Source: Candidatus Bathyarchaeota archaeon | GTDB lineage: Archaea > Thermoproteota > Bathyarchaeia > Bathyarchaeales > Bathycorpusculaceae | DNA length: 64,000 nt | Assembly: GCA_026014725.1 (NCBI GenBank) | Contig: JAOZHV010000026.1 | Span: forward strand, 248,001-312,000 | Reading direction: 5' to 3' | Shown: in pieces, positions 17,426-25,525 of the stretch | Layout: each line of letters begins with the position of its first letter | Numbering within the stretch: the stretch's first letter is position 1 | The notes under the pieces: model-generated | The model's input: only the letters and a program-made list of their open reading frames with translations | Told to the model about the DNA's origin: nothing | Database searches by the model: none | Translations under genes and position numbers: made by a program

Positions 17426-18280
17426 TTATTTTGCGTAAGCTCCGATGAGATCGCGCGCTGTAATTATGCCTACAACTTTTTTGCCTCTAACAACAGGTAA
17501 TCGCCTAATGTGCTTCAACGCCATTACCGCAGCTGCTCTGTGAACACTTATACCAGCGGGAATAGTAACCAGCGGCGATGAACACTCAGGCCCCACTTTA
17601 GTAAACATCTTTCTGCCAACAGCCAAGAAACCTGCGATTAGATCTCGTTCAGTAAAAATTCCAAACGGTTCCCCCTTGCGAGCAATGATGACACTTCCGA
17701 TACGATTCCGCTTCAACATTTCAGCTATAGCGTTCACGTGCATTTCTTCATCCGCCAAAACGACCGCTTTAGTCATGAATTCATCAACACGCGCCTTAGT
17801 CTCGCTGACATCGGGCAAAGTCTTGACCAAATCCGAAGCTGTTATGATTCCCGCAAGTGTTCCGCCGTCAAATACTCCAAGTCTACTACTCTTCATAGTA
17901 ATCATCACTTGTGCAACTTCTTTTACCTTAGCCGAAACAGAAACAGATGGTAGCGGGCAGGTCATGTTTTTTTCAACTGTCTCTTCTTTTTGGAACTGCC
18001 CAGGCACCAAGACTCTGTTTATCAAATCACCTTCTGTAATTATTCCCAGAGGTGTTGCGTACTTCATTACGATTAGGCTTCCAATATGCTTCTCACCCAT
18101 CAATTGCGCAACCTCCTGCAGGGAAGCCTCTGGCGCTATTATGACAACGTTTTTACTCATCAAATCTGACGCTGTTCGGAAACGTGATGCGCTGCGTTTG
18201 TACTGCTTAAAAGTGATGTCAACCTCGCGTGATAATTTGCTTTTTCTTGGTTTTTGCGGTGTCTTCAAAGAATCCACCAA
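17426..18280 (-). CDS. Protein with four CBS domains
   Basis: A cytosolic 284-residue protein made of two CBS pairs after a 30-residue basic N-terminus. Domain starts are recognisable at DLMSKNVVIIAPEASLQEV, KNMTCPLPSVSVSAKVKEV, EFMTKAVVLADEEMHVNAI and VGPECSSPLVTIPAGISVHR. Each ends in a GIIT(E/A)xDL or GIFTERDL box. CBS pairs bind adenine nucleotides or other adenosyl ligands and regulate partners. With no catalytic domain it is likely a stand-alone sensor. No operon partner is apparent. Confidence 0.9.
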   Translation of the reverse strand: MVDSLKTPQKPRKSKLSREVDITFKQYKRSASRFRTASDLMSKNVVIIAPEASLQEVAQLMGEKHIGSLIVMKYATPLGIITEGDLINRVLVPGQFQKEETVEKNMTCPLPSVSVSAKVKEVAQVMITMKSSRLGVFDGGTLAGIITASDLVKTLPDVSETKARVDEFMTKAVVLADEEMHVNAIAEMLKRNRIGSVIIARKGEPFGIFTERDLIAGFLAVGRKMFTKVGPECSSPLVTIPAGISVHRAAAVMALKHIRRLPVVRGKKVVGIITARDLIGAYAK

Positions 18281-18503
18281 TCTACTATTAGTTGATACGT
18301 TTAATTAACTTTCGACACACCGCTTGTTACACACAAATAAACCCATAATATTATTTGGGTCTTGATTTACTTGAATTTCTTTTAATAACTCAACCCAAAG
18401 ATAACCTATAATAGCAACTATGCTCGAAATTTATACGTGGTTTTTAATGATAAAAGAAACGTTGCAAGTAGAGTTTAGAGAGGTAGGCACTACTGGAGTA
18501 TTC

Positions 18504-18917
18504 ATGGCTCACACACAAGCCAATCAAGAAAACTCAATGCAGTTACTACAACAGAACGGCTTTAGGGCACTAACAACTCAAGAAGCACTTAACAAAATAG
18601 ACCAGAACCAAGAATTAAAGGAGCAGCTGAAAGGCAGATGGCTATATCTGGACGAAAAAGGCTCTGAATTGTCAGGATTTTACATGTTCAACGAGAAGGG
18701 AGAACTTGCAAAAATCGCAGGACCAGCCATGCTAAAAAAAGGAAAAGGAGATTTAGAGAAGATTGTTTTTGTTTTGAAAGGTTCTGAGCCGTTGTCACTT
18801 CTTGTACAAACTGACGACTTCGCCCGTTACGGCGGGTTCCGTTTCGACATCTATGCAACCTACGGTCATTCTGATGTTGCTGGAGTGGTAGTTGGGGTTA
18901 GAGTTGACCACGCCTGA
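18504..18917 (+). CDS. Conserved-looking hypothetical protein, 137 residues
   Basis: A soluble alpha/beta protein. The first part (MAHTQANQENSMQLLQQNGF) is helical; later strands include GRWLYLDEKGSELSGFYMFN and GGFRFDIYATY. I do not recognise a family. I chose the ATG at 18504 because GGAG (18495-18498) lies five bases upstream. An in-frame ATG at 18420 would add 28 residues but has no binding site. It lies 131 bp before the GYD-domain gene. Confidence 0.6.
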   Translation: MAHTQANQENSMQLLQQNGFRALTTQEALNKIDQNQELKEQLKGRWLYLDEKGSELSGFYMFNEKGELAKIAGPAMLKKGKGDLEKIVFVLKGSEPLSLLVQTDDFARYGGFRFDIYATYGHSDVAGVVVGVRVDHA

Positions 18918-19048
18918 AATTGAGGTATCAGAAGCATTCAAGAGAACCCCAGTATGTGAATATGTAGCAGTTATTGAGCAGTCACAACTATTTTTATTGA
19001 CACAGAACAGCAATTACTTGTTTATTTCCTTGAGGAGGTGGATGTTGC

Positions 19049-19312
19049 TTGATTTTTGTTAATCTAGGAAAATTCCGTAAGACACCTGACAAGAGAGAAA
19101 TTGGTGACACAGCCAAGATTGTAGCGGATTGGAAGACAAAGGGCATCAACATACTAAGCTGGTATTGGACGCTGGGACGCTACGATACAGTAGTTGTTTT
19201 TGAGGCCGCAAGTGAGAAAGATGCAATGAAAATGTCAATTAATATCTCGGAGTGGGTTATCACAGAAACTCTTGTGGCAATACCAAGACAAGAAGCAATA
19301 GAACTCATTTAA
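19049..19312 (+). CDS. GYD-domain protein, 87 residues
   Basis: A small ferredoxin-like-fold protein of the GYD family. The features are an N-terminal strand, LSWYWTLGRYDTVVVFEAAS, which is the GYD signature in the form GRYD, and a C-terminal helix with a last strand ending VAIPRQEA. Family members are small and their function is unknown. The start is TTG at 19049: GAGGAGGTG at 19032-19040 is a strong ribosome-binding site at proper distance. The nearby ATG at 19042 is in another frame. Confidence 0.8.
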   Translation: MIFVNLGKFRKTPDKREIGDTAKIVADWKTKGINILSWYWTLGRYDTVVVFEAASEKDAMKMSINISEWVITETLVAIPRQEAIELI

Positions 19313-19430
19313 TAATCGCTACTTATGATATTAGCGCCAATTCTTCTTGCCAAGTTCTTCCCCATTAAATTTCCATTTTTTCTTCTTTAAACCCAAGGCT
19401 TTTTAGTCGGGGACGATGCATTTTTCATCG

Positions 19431-19494
19431 GGGGATGATGTCGCCGTCCCAGTCTGATCGGGAAAGATGAAGAATTCGACAATTGACAGACCCC
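19431..19494 (+). ncRNA. Candidate C/D-box sRNA (23S rRNA 2'-O-methylation guide)
   Basis: Boxes occur in the right order and spacing: C-like ATGATGT (19435-19441), D' CTGA (19454-19457), C'-like AAGATGA (19464-19470) and D-like TTGA (19483-19486). Both guides are exactly 12 nt (19442-19453 and 19471-19482), the spacer between D' and C' is 6 nt, and GGGG/CCCC (19431-19434 and 19491-19494) can close the ends. The D' guide complements ACUGGGRCGG. From memory this is the 23S P-loop sequence, and the fifth-nucleotide rule would then place methylation on G2251 (E. coli numbering). Boxes C, C' and D each deviate by one base from consensus. Confidence 0.55.
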
Positions 19495-19507
19495 ACACAT
19501 GTAAACG

Positions 19508-19657
19508 GTGCCAATATTGCGTTGTCCAAAATGTGGTTCGCCAAGAGTAGAGCGGCAGAAAAATCAGGAAGTCCGCTGCCTAGCTTGTGGCATGGTATTC
19601 TATTTTGTTACTCCCAACACGGGTTCAGGAACGGACTTAGACCGATACAGCCTGTGA
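19508..19657 (+). CDS. 49-residue zinc-ribbon protein
   Basis: A GTG-initiated frame encodes MPILRCPKCGSPRVERQ, then a second knuckle VRCLACGMVFYF and an uncharged tail ending DLDRYSL. The two CxxC pairs (Cys 6, 9, 24 and 27) are spaced as in a rubredoxin-type zinc ribbon. Archaea have many such mini-proteins, often linked to transcription or translation, but this one has no assignable role. It lies 14 bp after the candidate C/D-box RNA, and it may share a transcript with it. Confidence 0.6.
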   Translation: MPILRCPKCGSPRVERQKNQEVRCLACGMVFYFVTPNTGSGTDLDRYSL

Positions 19658-19668
19658 GCACCAGCAAC

Positions 19669-20136
19669 TTATGTTGCTAACCAGTCAACCGCTTTCTTTG
19701 AGGTAACCCTCACAATCCTGAGTACACAAAAGAAACATAAAACAAGCACCAAGACCAAAACGATGCCACCAAATGCTGGATGAAAATTAAGCAAGAAAGG
19801 CAAATACAGCAAATACAGAACTACCAGCGAAACAACGTAGAGAAGTTGCCTTGAAACAACTAAAGATTCAGAGTAATCAAGACCCTTCTTCATGAAGAAC
19901 TTGCGCGCTGGAACAATCGAAAAGGCATCAAGCAACCGTTTCACATTAGGATACATCCGCAAAATCAAAACAGTGAAAGTACCAAACATAATGAAGGTAA
20001 CAATCACACGTGTCTGCCAATTCACTGAAGACGCAATTGGAATAAACACCAAGTTAGCAAAAAGCCAAACTAAAAAAACAAAAAGAACCAAATGCGTCGT
20101 GCTGGCGAAACTCTTCAAACTTTCCTTTAATTCCAC
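19669..20136 (-). CDS. Four-helix membrane protein, paralogue of the next gene
   Basis: A 155-residue protein with about four hydrophobic segments. Blocks LVWLFANLVFIPIASSVN and LLYVVSLVVLYLLYLPF line up with similar blocks in the protein encoded at 20206-20838 (LLWFVGRLIFIPIAEGVS and VLYVILVSLTYLLFFDY). The pair appear to be tandem duplicates in one operon, 69 bp apart. No known family was recognised; a role in the membrane is all that can be said. Confidence 0.7.
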   Translation of the reverse strand: MELKESLKSFASTTHLVLFVFLVWLFANLVFIPIASSVNWQTRVIVTFIMFGTFTVLILRMYPNVKRLLDAFSIVPARKFFMKKGLDYSESLVVSRQLLYVVSLVVLYLLYLPFLLNFHPAFGGIVLVLVLVLCFFCVLRIVRVTSKKAVDWLAT

Positions 20137-20205
20137 GATATCATTTTTTTCAGTTATGTCATATCCACCCTTTACATGCTTTTTACTTAGATGCTTTTAA
20201 ATTTT

Positions 20206-20838
20206 TCAAGAAGGCACTTGCCTCTTTTTAGCAGCCTTCTCATCAAGCATATCAGCTATCTTCGAGGTATACCTATCAATGACGTTAGCAATTGCACGTG
20301 TGCTCTGCCAAAGCGCATAGATCGCCCAAACCACGATAAGCACTAGCAACACTGCGGGAATTTCTGAGTGAATATAGGCTAAATAATCAAAGAATAACAA
20401 ATACGTCAAAGACACGAGAATCACATACAAAACCCCATCTAAAGCAGTCCTGTAATTGCTAATCTCCTCTGCCCTTAACTCACCAGTAGCTTTCCCAAAA
20501 TGGTACGCAGCAATCCCAGCCAAGCCACCGCTTAACCTGTGAACATCAATAAACACAGCGACGGTTATAATTGCCAAAGCTACAGCAATAAGCGCACTAA
20601 CAACCGTAGTCAACGGATAACCAAAAATAAGCACAGAAACCCCTTCAGCAATCGGAATAAAAATCAAACGACCAACAAACCAAAGCAAAACAGCGCCAAA
20701 AACAGAAAAAGCCACGCGCACCCCCACCTGACGAAGCAACAAAGCAGAATCCGCATACACCTTCTTGCCAAACTCGTCAATATCACGGCTTACCGCAACA
20801 TCGTCGACACTTGCTGCTGATTCCTCAAGCTTAGCCAA
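20206..20838 (-). CDS. Four-helix membrane protein, function unknown
   Basis: A 210-residue protein with a hydrophilic N-terminus (MAKLEESAASVDDVAVSRDI), four predicted membrane segments and a charged C-terminal tail ending DEKAAKKRQVPS. It precedes and resembles the smaller protein at 19669-20136. The stretch between the second and third segments (HLSGG-like DVHRLSGGLAGIAAYHFGK) may be a cytoplasmic loop. No enzymatic motif is visible. Confidence 0.75.
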   Translation of the reverse strand: MAKLEESAASVDDVAVSRDIDEFGKKVYADSALLLRQVGVRVAFSVFGAVLLWFVGRLIFIPIAEGVSVLIFGYPLTTVVSALIAVALAIITVAVFIDVHRLSGGLAGIAAYHFGKATGELRAEEISNYRTALDGVLYVILVSLTYLLFFDYLAYIHSEIPAVLLVLIVVWAIYALWQSTRAIANVIDRYTSKIADMLDEKAAKKRQVPS

Positions 20839-20947
20839 TTTTATCCCTCTCTAAACAGCCAACTATGTTAGAAATTATTATAAAGATTTCCGATTTGTCC
20901 GCTAAACCCATTAAACCAGATCAACGTTTTATTAAAAAATGATTACG

Positions 20948-21025
20948 TGGTGGGCCGGACCGGATTCGGACCGGCGACCTTCTGCACGTCAAGCAGATGT
21001 CCTAACCAGGCTAGACGACCGGCCC
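20948..21025 (-). tRNA. tRNA-Val (GAC), CCA encoded
   Basis: On the minus strand GGGCCGG (5', 21025-21019) pairs with CCGGCCC, followed by discriminator A and an encoded CCA (20950-20948). The D-arm GTCTAGCCTGGTTAGGAC, anticodon stem TCTGC/GCAGA with loop TTGACGT (anticodon GAC) and T-arm CCGGTCCGAATCCGG are all well formed. No intron is present. Confidence 0.95.
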
Positions 21026-21194
21026 ACGTGTTCGCGCATCTTTTTTATGTTGTTTTCCTATATAGGCGCTTCGTCTGTGATGCGTTGCTTTATTTGATTT
21101 TTCTGCAACTATTAAACCATTTCCTAAATGCTAGCTTGCTACAACAGCAGTTTTAAGGCACATAATACACATTATACCATCTGGGTAAGAGGTC

Positions 21195-22451
21195 ATGGAT
21201 GCAACTGATGAAGTGATGTCCCTATTAGTAGAATTCATCAATAAAAATTCAAACGTACCTGATATCCAATGGGACAGGCGCATGAGCCCACGATTGCTCT
21301 TTAATCCCTACTCAGACAAGTATGAAGACAGAAAAATAATCGCCCACTACTTTTTGCTCGCCGCATCCATACTCGATGATAACATAGTCGGCTACCCAGA
21401 GAACGCCCGCATGCTAATCGCCTACCTTCACACTGCCTTTGGTAACAGCCTCTTTGAAATAAAAAAACCACATATTTTTGAGGAAGAAATTGTAAAATCC
21501 GACTTCTACCATGACCTTGGTCCAAACAAGCAAGCAGCATCCGAAATCCTAGCATCAGTCAACATGTTTGTCAGAATGAAAGCAGAAAGAAACCTTCTTA
21601 AATACGCCCAAAAGTTCACTAAACCAAGCAATTTCATCGAAGACATAGCACAAAACATTCCGGCACTTGATGGACCGCACAAGGACAGAACGTGGATTTA
21701 CATGCGCTGGATGGTTAGACCGCAACCTGACCTACAAATCTACGACCACCTTCTCCCTGAAGACCTCCAAGTACCTCTAACAAGAGAAAACGCCAACGTC
21801 GCCACAAGCCTAGGCATAATAAACACTGCATCACTTTCCCTCTGGAAAGACGATAAAACAGCAACCGAAGCCAGACAAAAATTAACCGACTTCGCCAAAC
21901 ACCTCTTTCCCCAAGACCCCGCAAAAGTAGACTACCCATTCTTCCTCTTAGGTAGATGGCTAAAACAAAAGACTCTAAACCGCTACACGCTAAAAACGGC
22001 GTTGGATTTTCTGGACCGAATGCAAAAAATCACAGGTCAATCTCAAGCCTACTATCAGAAAATGAGCCGCTACAAAAGCGGATGGGAGAAAAAAACCGCC
22101 CTCACACTTCTTAAAATGCACATCCCATATGGATACGAAACCATCAGTTTTCCGCTTCCAAACGCTAACGAAGTTTACACACCCGACTTCATTTTGGAAA
22201 AAACTGTTCAAGGTAGAAAAATTATTCTAGAGCCACATTTTGAAATGACTAAAAGGCAAGCAAAAAAATACTCCCTCTTCAAACGTACGTACGGGCACAA
22301 ATTTCTGCTAATACTATTGCTCAAGAACGATTTAATCCCCATGTACCATCAACGCAAAATTCTAACAGACGACGTTTGCGATGACGTTTGGCCGATAGAA
22401 TTCATCCATCTGCTAGTTGAGAAAATCAGAACAGGAACATATGGCACGTAG
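21195..22451 (+). CDS. DUF2400-like protein fused to a PD-(D/E)xK-like nuclease domain
   Basis: The N-terminal part (about residues 33-255) resembles DUF2400 (TIGR02757). It has YSDKYEDRKIIAHYFLLAAS, then WIYMRWMVRPQPDL, VPLTRENANVATSLGI and DPAKVDYPFFLLGRW; this family is related in appearance to helix-hairpin-helix DNA glycosylases. The C-terminal part (about 295-385) looks like a restriction-type nuclease core: a helix, a YTPDFIL strand (Asp 331), then RKIILEPHFE (Glu 346, with His where Lys is usual), and a conserved hydrophobic strand KFLLILLL. The fusion suggests base- or lesion-recognition plus cleavage, which is inference. It is 170 bp from tRNA-Val. Confidence 0.6.
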   Translation: MDATDEVMSLLVEFINKNSNVPDIQWDRRMSPRLLFNPYSDKYEDRKIIAHYFLLAASILDDNIVGYPENARMLIAYLHTAFGNSLFEIKKPHIFEEEIVKSDFYHDLGPNKQAASEILASVNMFVRMKAERNLLKYAQKFTKPSNFIEDIAQNIPALDGPHKDRTWIYMRWMVRPQPDLQIYDHLLPEDLQVPLTRENANVATSLGIINTASLSLWKDDKTATEARQKLTDFAKHLFPQDPAKVDYPFFLLGRWLKQKTLNRYTLKTALDFLDRMQKITGQSQAYYQKMSRYKSGWEKKTALTLLKMHIPYGYETISFPLPNANEVYTPDFILEKTVQGRKIILEPHFEMTKRQAKKYSLFKRTYGHKFLLILLLKNDLIPMYHQRKILTDDVCDDVWPIEFIHLLVEKIRTGTYGT

Positions 22452-22513
22452 CCACAAAAAATTTGCCCCAAAGGATTTTATATTCAACGAATATATCAAG
22501 CTCCGTACCCGAA

Positions 22514-23307
22514 ATGTTGACCACGGCAACTCGAGTCTACGATAAAATCAGAATACAAATGGAAGATATTATTTGGCAGAAGAGCCTCCGAAAAACTGCA
22601 ACGATTGTTTTAAACGTGATTTACCGCAGAGGTTTTCCGATGCCTACAGCAGTATATGAGCATTTCACAAAGTCAGACGAAATAAAAGAAGATGATTTTG
22701 GTGATGAAAGTTTTCTCACCAAGTACATGGTTCCTGAAGCGGGGAAATGCCTTGTTGACGTTGGAGCAAGTATCGGCTTGTGGACAATATACGTTGCAAA
22801 GCAGGGGCGGCAGGTTTACTGTTTTGAACCAAGCCCCAAAGCGTATGCTATCTTGAAAAGCAGAACACAGGCGTACCCGAATGTTCATGCTTACCCTTAC
22901 GCTTTAGGCGACAAAGACAGGGTAGGGCGACTGGGGTTAGCAGCTTTCTCTTTAAGCGGTTCCATGGATGCAGAACTTAAGGGGCTCCATAAAGGGGGAA
23001 CCATCGATATAGCTGTGCGTTCGCTGGATAGCCTAGCCATCCCTGACATAGGCATAATAAAAATCGATACGGAAGGGTATGAAACACCCATACTTGAGGG
23101 CGCTAAAGGCACCATTCAAAAAATAGACCACGCCTAATCATAGAAGTGCATAAAGCAACAGGCAAAGCAGCTAAAACCTTTGCAGAAGAACTGGAAAATA
23201 TAAAGAGTATTCTACGGACTTACGGTTATACGTGGGTTGTGCATGGTAGACAGATTAGTTTGCGAGAAGTGCAACCGCACTTAATCGCTGAACCAAAAGG
23301 AAGATAG
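22514..23307 (+). pseudogene. FkbM-family methyltransferase interrupted by a frameshift
   Basis: A SAM-dependent methyltransferase of the FkbM type: motif I is LVDVGASIGLWTIYVA, then QVYCFEPSPKAYAIL, with IIKIDTEGYETPILEGAKG near the end. The reading frame stops at 23135, but the family continuation (PRLIIEVHKATGKAAKTFAE) is present in the +2 frame and runs to the stop at 23305. The shift lies at an A6 run (23118-23123); one extra A would restore a full protein of about 264 residues. This may be a real mutation, an assembly error or a slippage site. A TTTTATAT box near 22475 and ATG 22514 fit a near-leaderless transcript. Confidence 0.8.
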
Positions 23308-23345
23308 ATTTCTATAAATGCTAGTAAATCTTTTCTCTTGGTTTA

Positions 23346-23690
23346 ATGGCTCAGGATAAATTCAAACAAGCAGTTGTATGGCTTATACTTAGTGGACGAA
23401 CAGAAGAAGCACTGACTTTGTTGTCAAACAATTATAAGGTAAGAGCACCGAAATTAAAAGTTGGCTTACCTAAAAAGCACAAGATAAAAGCATTCGGCTG
23501 TTACACAGCAAAAAACGAGACCATCTCTGTTTTAAACAGCGATGCGCTCATTAATCCTTTCGTCATAATCCACGAATTCTATCATCACTTACGGTGTAAA
23601 TCGGTGGATAAGATGCACAGGGGCACGGAGAAAAACGCTAACCAATTCGCCATGGAGTACATCGAAGCCTACAAAGCTGCATGCAAATAG
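23346..23690 (+). CDS. Small HExxH metallopeptidase-like protein (minigluzincin type)
   Basis: A 114-residue single-domain protein with the zinc motif HEFYH (residues 76-80) in NPFVIIHEFYHHLRCKS. A downstream glutamate in GTEKNANQFAMEYI is a possible third ligand. The size and layout fit minigluzincins or SprT-like fragments. No signal peptide or membrane segment is seen, so it acts inside the cell if active. A CTATAAATG box (23311-23319) lies about 30 bases before the ATG, suggesting a leaderless message. It is convergent with the JAMM gene, with one base between stops. Confidence 0.65.
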   Translation: MAQDKFKQAVVWLILSGRTEEALTLLSNNYKVRAPKLKVGLPKKHKIKAFGCYTAKNETISVLNSDALINPFVIIHEFYHHLRCKSVDKMHRGTEKNANQFAMEYIEAYKAACK

Positions 23691-23691
23691 T

Positions 23692-24084
23692 TTATTTATC
23701 AGTGATTTCTATTGGAATTTTTTCTCCACGTGCATTGTAAGCCACAACATCCTGTGGGGTAGCGTAGGGGTAGCCGACTATCATCATGATTCTGCCGAAG
23801 AAATGGTTAAAATCCACGTCTGACGGCGTTTTGTTACCTGACGGATGCGAGTGCACTGTGCCGACCAGCGAGAAATCCATCGGCAAAAGATGCAGAGGGT
23901 AGTTGGCAAAGCCATGCCCATAAGTTGCTAGGGGAGGAATCACAAGGTCAACTATGCGGATGGTGTCTTTTTTCTTTTTGCCACGTAGCAACAGAATGGT
24001 TTCTTTTGGGTAAAGGTGCCTTGCGCCTTCAAAGATTGCCTCAAGCAGTTCAGCGCTCATGGAAACTGTAATATTGTTCGCCAT
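23692..24084 (-). CDS. JAMM/MPN metalloprotease-domain protein
   Basis: A stand-alone JAB/MPN domain of 130 residues. The JAMM motif is complete: Glu 28 in YPKETILLL, then TVHSHPSGNKTPSDVD with His 78, His 80 and Asp 91. Archaeal JAMM proteins remove SAMP or ubiquitin-like modifiers or process sulphur-carrier proteins; which applies here is unknown. In-frame upstream starts at 24090 (ATG) and 24096 (TTG) add two to four residues. It sits back-to-tail with the HExxH gene. Confidence 0.85.
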   Translation of the reverse strand: MANNITVSMSAELLEAIFEGARHLYPKETILLLRGKKKKDTIRIVDLVIPPLATYGHGFANYPLHLLPMDFSLVGTVHSHPSGNKTPSDVDFNHFFGRIMMIVGYPYATPQDVVAYNARGEKIPIEITDK

Positions 24085-24180
24085 AGGCATCCGCAATGTT
24101 CAAAGCACCTTATTACCTTTACCAAACCTTGACTTGTGCAAAAACAGAAATAAACAAGAACCCCAATTACACTCAAAAGA

Positions 24181-24265
24181 GCCGGGATGGCAGAGTGGTT
24201 AACGCGCGGGCCTTGAGAGCCCGTGGACCTTCTGGTCCGCATGGGTTCGAATCCCATTCCCGGCG
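24181..24265 (+). tRNA. tRNA-Ser (TGA)
   Basis: GCCGGGA (24181-24187) pairs with TCCCGGC (24258-24264); the discriminator is G as expected for serine. The anticodon arm CGGGC-CTTGAGA-GCCCG gives anticodon TGA. A long variable arm (GGACCTTCTGGTCC) and a T-arm with GGTTCGAATCC are present. CCA is not encoded. Confidence 0.95.
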
Positions 24266-24311
24266 CTTCTTTTTAATATCTTGAATGTTTGTTCACTAAG
24301 AAGAAAAAGGG

Positions 24312-24947
24312 TTAGTAGTAGTATCTGATGGTTGCGTTAACACTGTTAGACTCTGCTTGGTTTATGTTGCCGATTTTGATTTGCACTGTTCCGGGCAGTA
24401 CTGGGAATATGGCGGTTCCGCTGGTGCCTATTGTTTGGTTATAGTTAAAGTTGGTTTCGCCCATAACGAATAGTATTTCTGCGTAGGTTGTGTTTGCGGT
24501 TGCTTGTGCTGCGATTGTAATGTAGCCAGCAGTCTCTACTATATTAGTCCACACTTCTGTGGTTGTATTAGCGTTTTGGGTAAAAGAGTCATCGAATAAA
24601 AGTGCAGTTAGCTCCAAATTCAAGGCACGTTGCATAGAAACAATACTCGCATATGCACTCGTCAATGTATCATTCAGTATTGTAATTTGTTGATTTAGGC
24701 TTGTAATTTGTGCTTGGTATGTTGTTGCGTTAGGTGCTTGCGCAAGCTGATATTGAAGCGACCCAATCTGCGCCTGTAAGGAACTGATGAGGGCATCCTT
24801 CTCAGCTAATTCTTCCTGCAGAATAGTTGGTTGATAAACTGCGATTACACCGATTAAACTAGCGGCAAGGATTATGCAAATTATCGCTAAGGCTATGACC
24901 GTTTTGTTCCTTTTTTTAGCTATTGGTTCTTGTGTCATATCCTTCAT
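24312..24947 (-). CDS. Membrane-anchored coiled-coil protein, exterior beta domain
   Basis: A 211-residue protein with a short basic cytoplasmic start, one membrane segment (TVIALAIICIILAASLIGVI), a coiled coil (LAEKDALISSLQAQIGSLQY and the following ITSLNQQITILNDTL), and a C-terminal beta-rich domain outside the cell. The pattern suggests a surface protein; no family is recognised. An ATTTATATAAAC promoter element on the minus strand (24973-24984) lies about 30 bases before the ATG. It is downstream of the membrane protein and regulator genes but probably has its own promoter. Confidence 0.65.
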   Translation of the reverse strand: MKDMTQEPIAKKRNKTVIALAIICIILAASLIGVIAVYQPTILQEELAEKDALISSLQAQIGSLQYQLAQAPNATTYQAQITSLNQQITILNDTLTSAYASIVSMQRALNLELTALLFDDSFTQNANTTTEVWTNIVETAGYITIAAQATANTTYAEILFVMGETNFNYNQTIGTSGTAIFPVLPGTVQIKIGNINQAESNSVNATIRYYY

Positions 24948-25055
24948 CCGTTTTGTTTTACGTTTAGAAACTGTTTATATAAATAGCTATTTCCAAATCG
25001 AACCCAAACGCAACCTGAACGAGCGAAAACAGAATTACGCCCGGTGTTGATTTGC

Positions 25056-25505
25056 TTAGTACTTTATGCTCAAGTACAGTAAGACAGATAATGCAGCAAG
25101 CTCGAACATGCCTGGAAGGAAAACAAATGGCCCAAGTCCGAATGCTCTAAAGTTGAAGAGTCCCGTTACAAATGGGCTGGCTGCTACATCTTTCATCAAG
25201 AATGCTGCTGCAAAAATGATTAATCCAATTGTGAAGGGGGAGCGGGTTTTCATGTAAATGTTGAGGTACGTTACTAGTAACATTATGAGCATAGCTATGT
25301 TTATTGTCGAAATGATTGTTGATGTAAAGTAGAAGAATTCTAGGTCGCCAGGTACGTAGCTTCCCGGTGGAAGGGGACGAAGTGGAAATGTCGTATTTTC
25401 AAGTTTTACTGTTACCCAGTAGGCTGCCAGAAAAGCAACCGCTATTAATATTGAAGCCACTAAGCCGAATTTTAATCGATTTTCGCTTTTCATTTCTTTT
25501 TCCAT
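25056..25505 (-). CDS. Four-helix membrane protein in an operon with a regulator
   Basis: A 149-residue protein with four hydrophobic segments (about 14-32, 52-82, 92-108 and 120-145) and no catalytic motif. It follows the ArsR-like regulator by 20 bp, and such regulator-membrane pairs are frequent in Bathyarchaeia and other archaea. It may be a sensor or a partner of the neighbouring transporter, but that is conjecture. Confidence 0.65.
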   Translation of the reverse strand: MEKEMKSENRLKFGLVASILIAVAFLAAYWVTVKLENTTFPLRPLPPGSYVPGDLEFFYFTSTIISTINIAMLIMLLVTYLNIYMKTRSPFTIGLIIFAAAFLMKDVAASPFVTGLFNFRAFGLGPFVFLPGMFELAALSVLLYLSIKY

Positions 25506-25525
25506 CTTAGTTTTATCTCCTTTTT

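Noticed and set aside
19483-19680. 65-codon frame starting at 19483
   Set aside because: It overlaps the zinc-ribbon frame at 19508, which has two CxxC knuckles and a more credible composition.
20948-23307. Integrated element at tRNA-Val
   Set aside because: No integrase and no duplicated tRNA 3' end (attachment site) was seen near the DUF2400 fusion, so integration is not supported.
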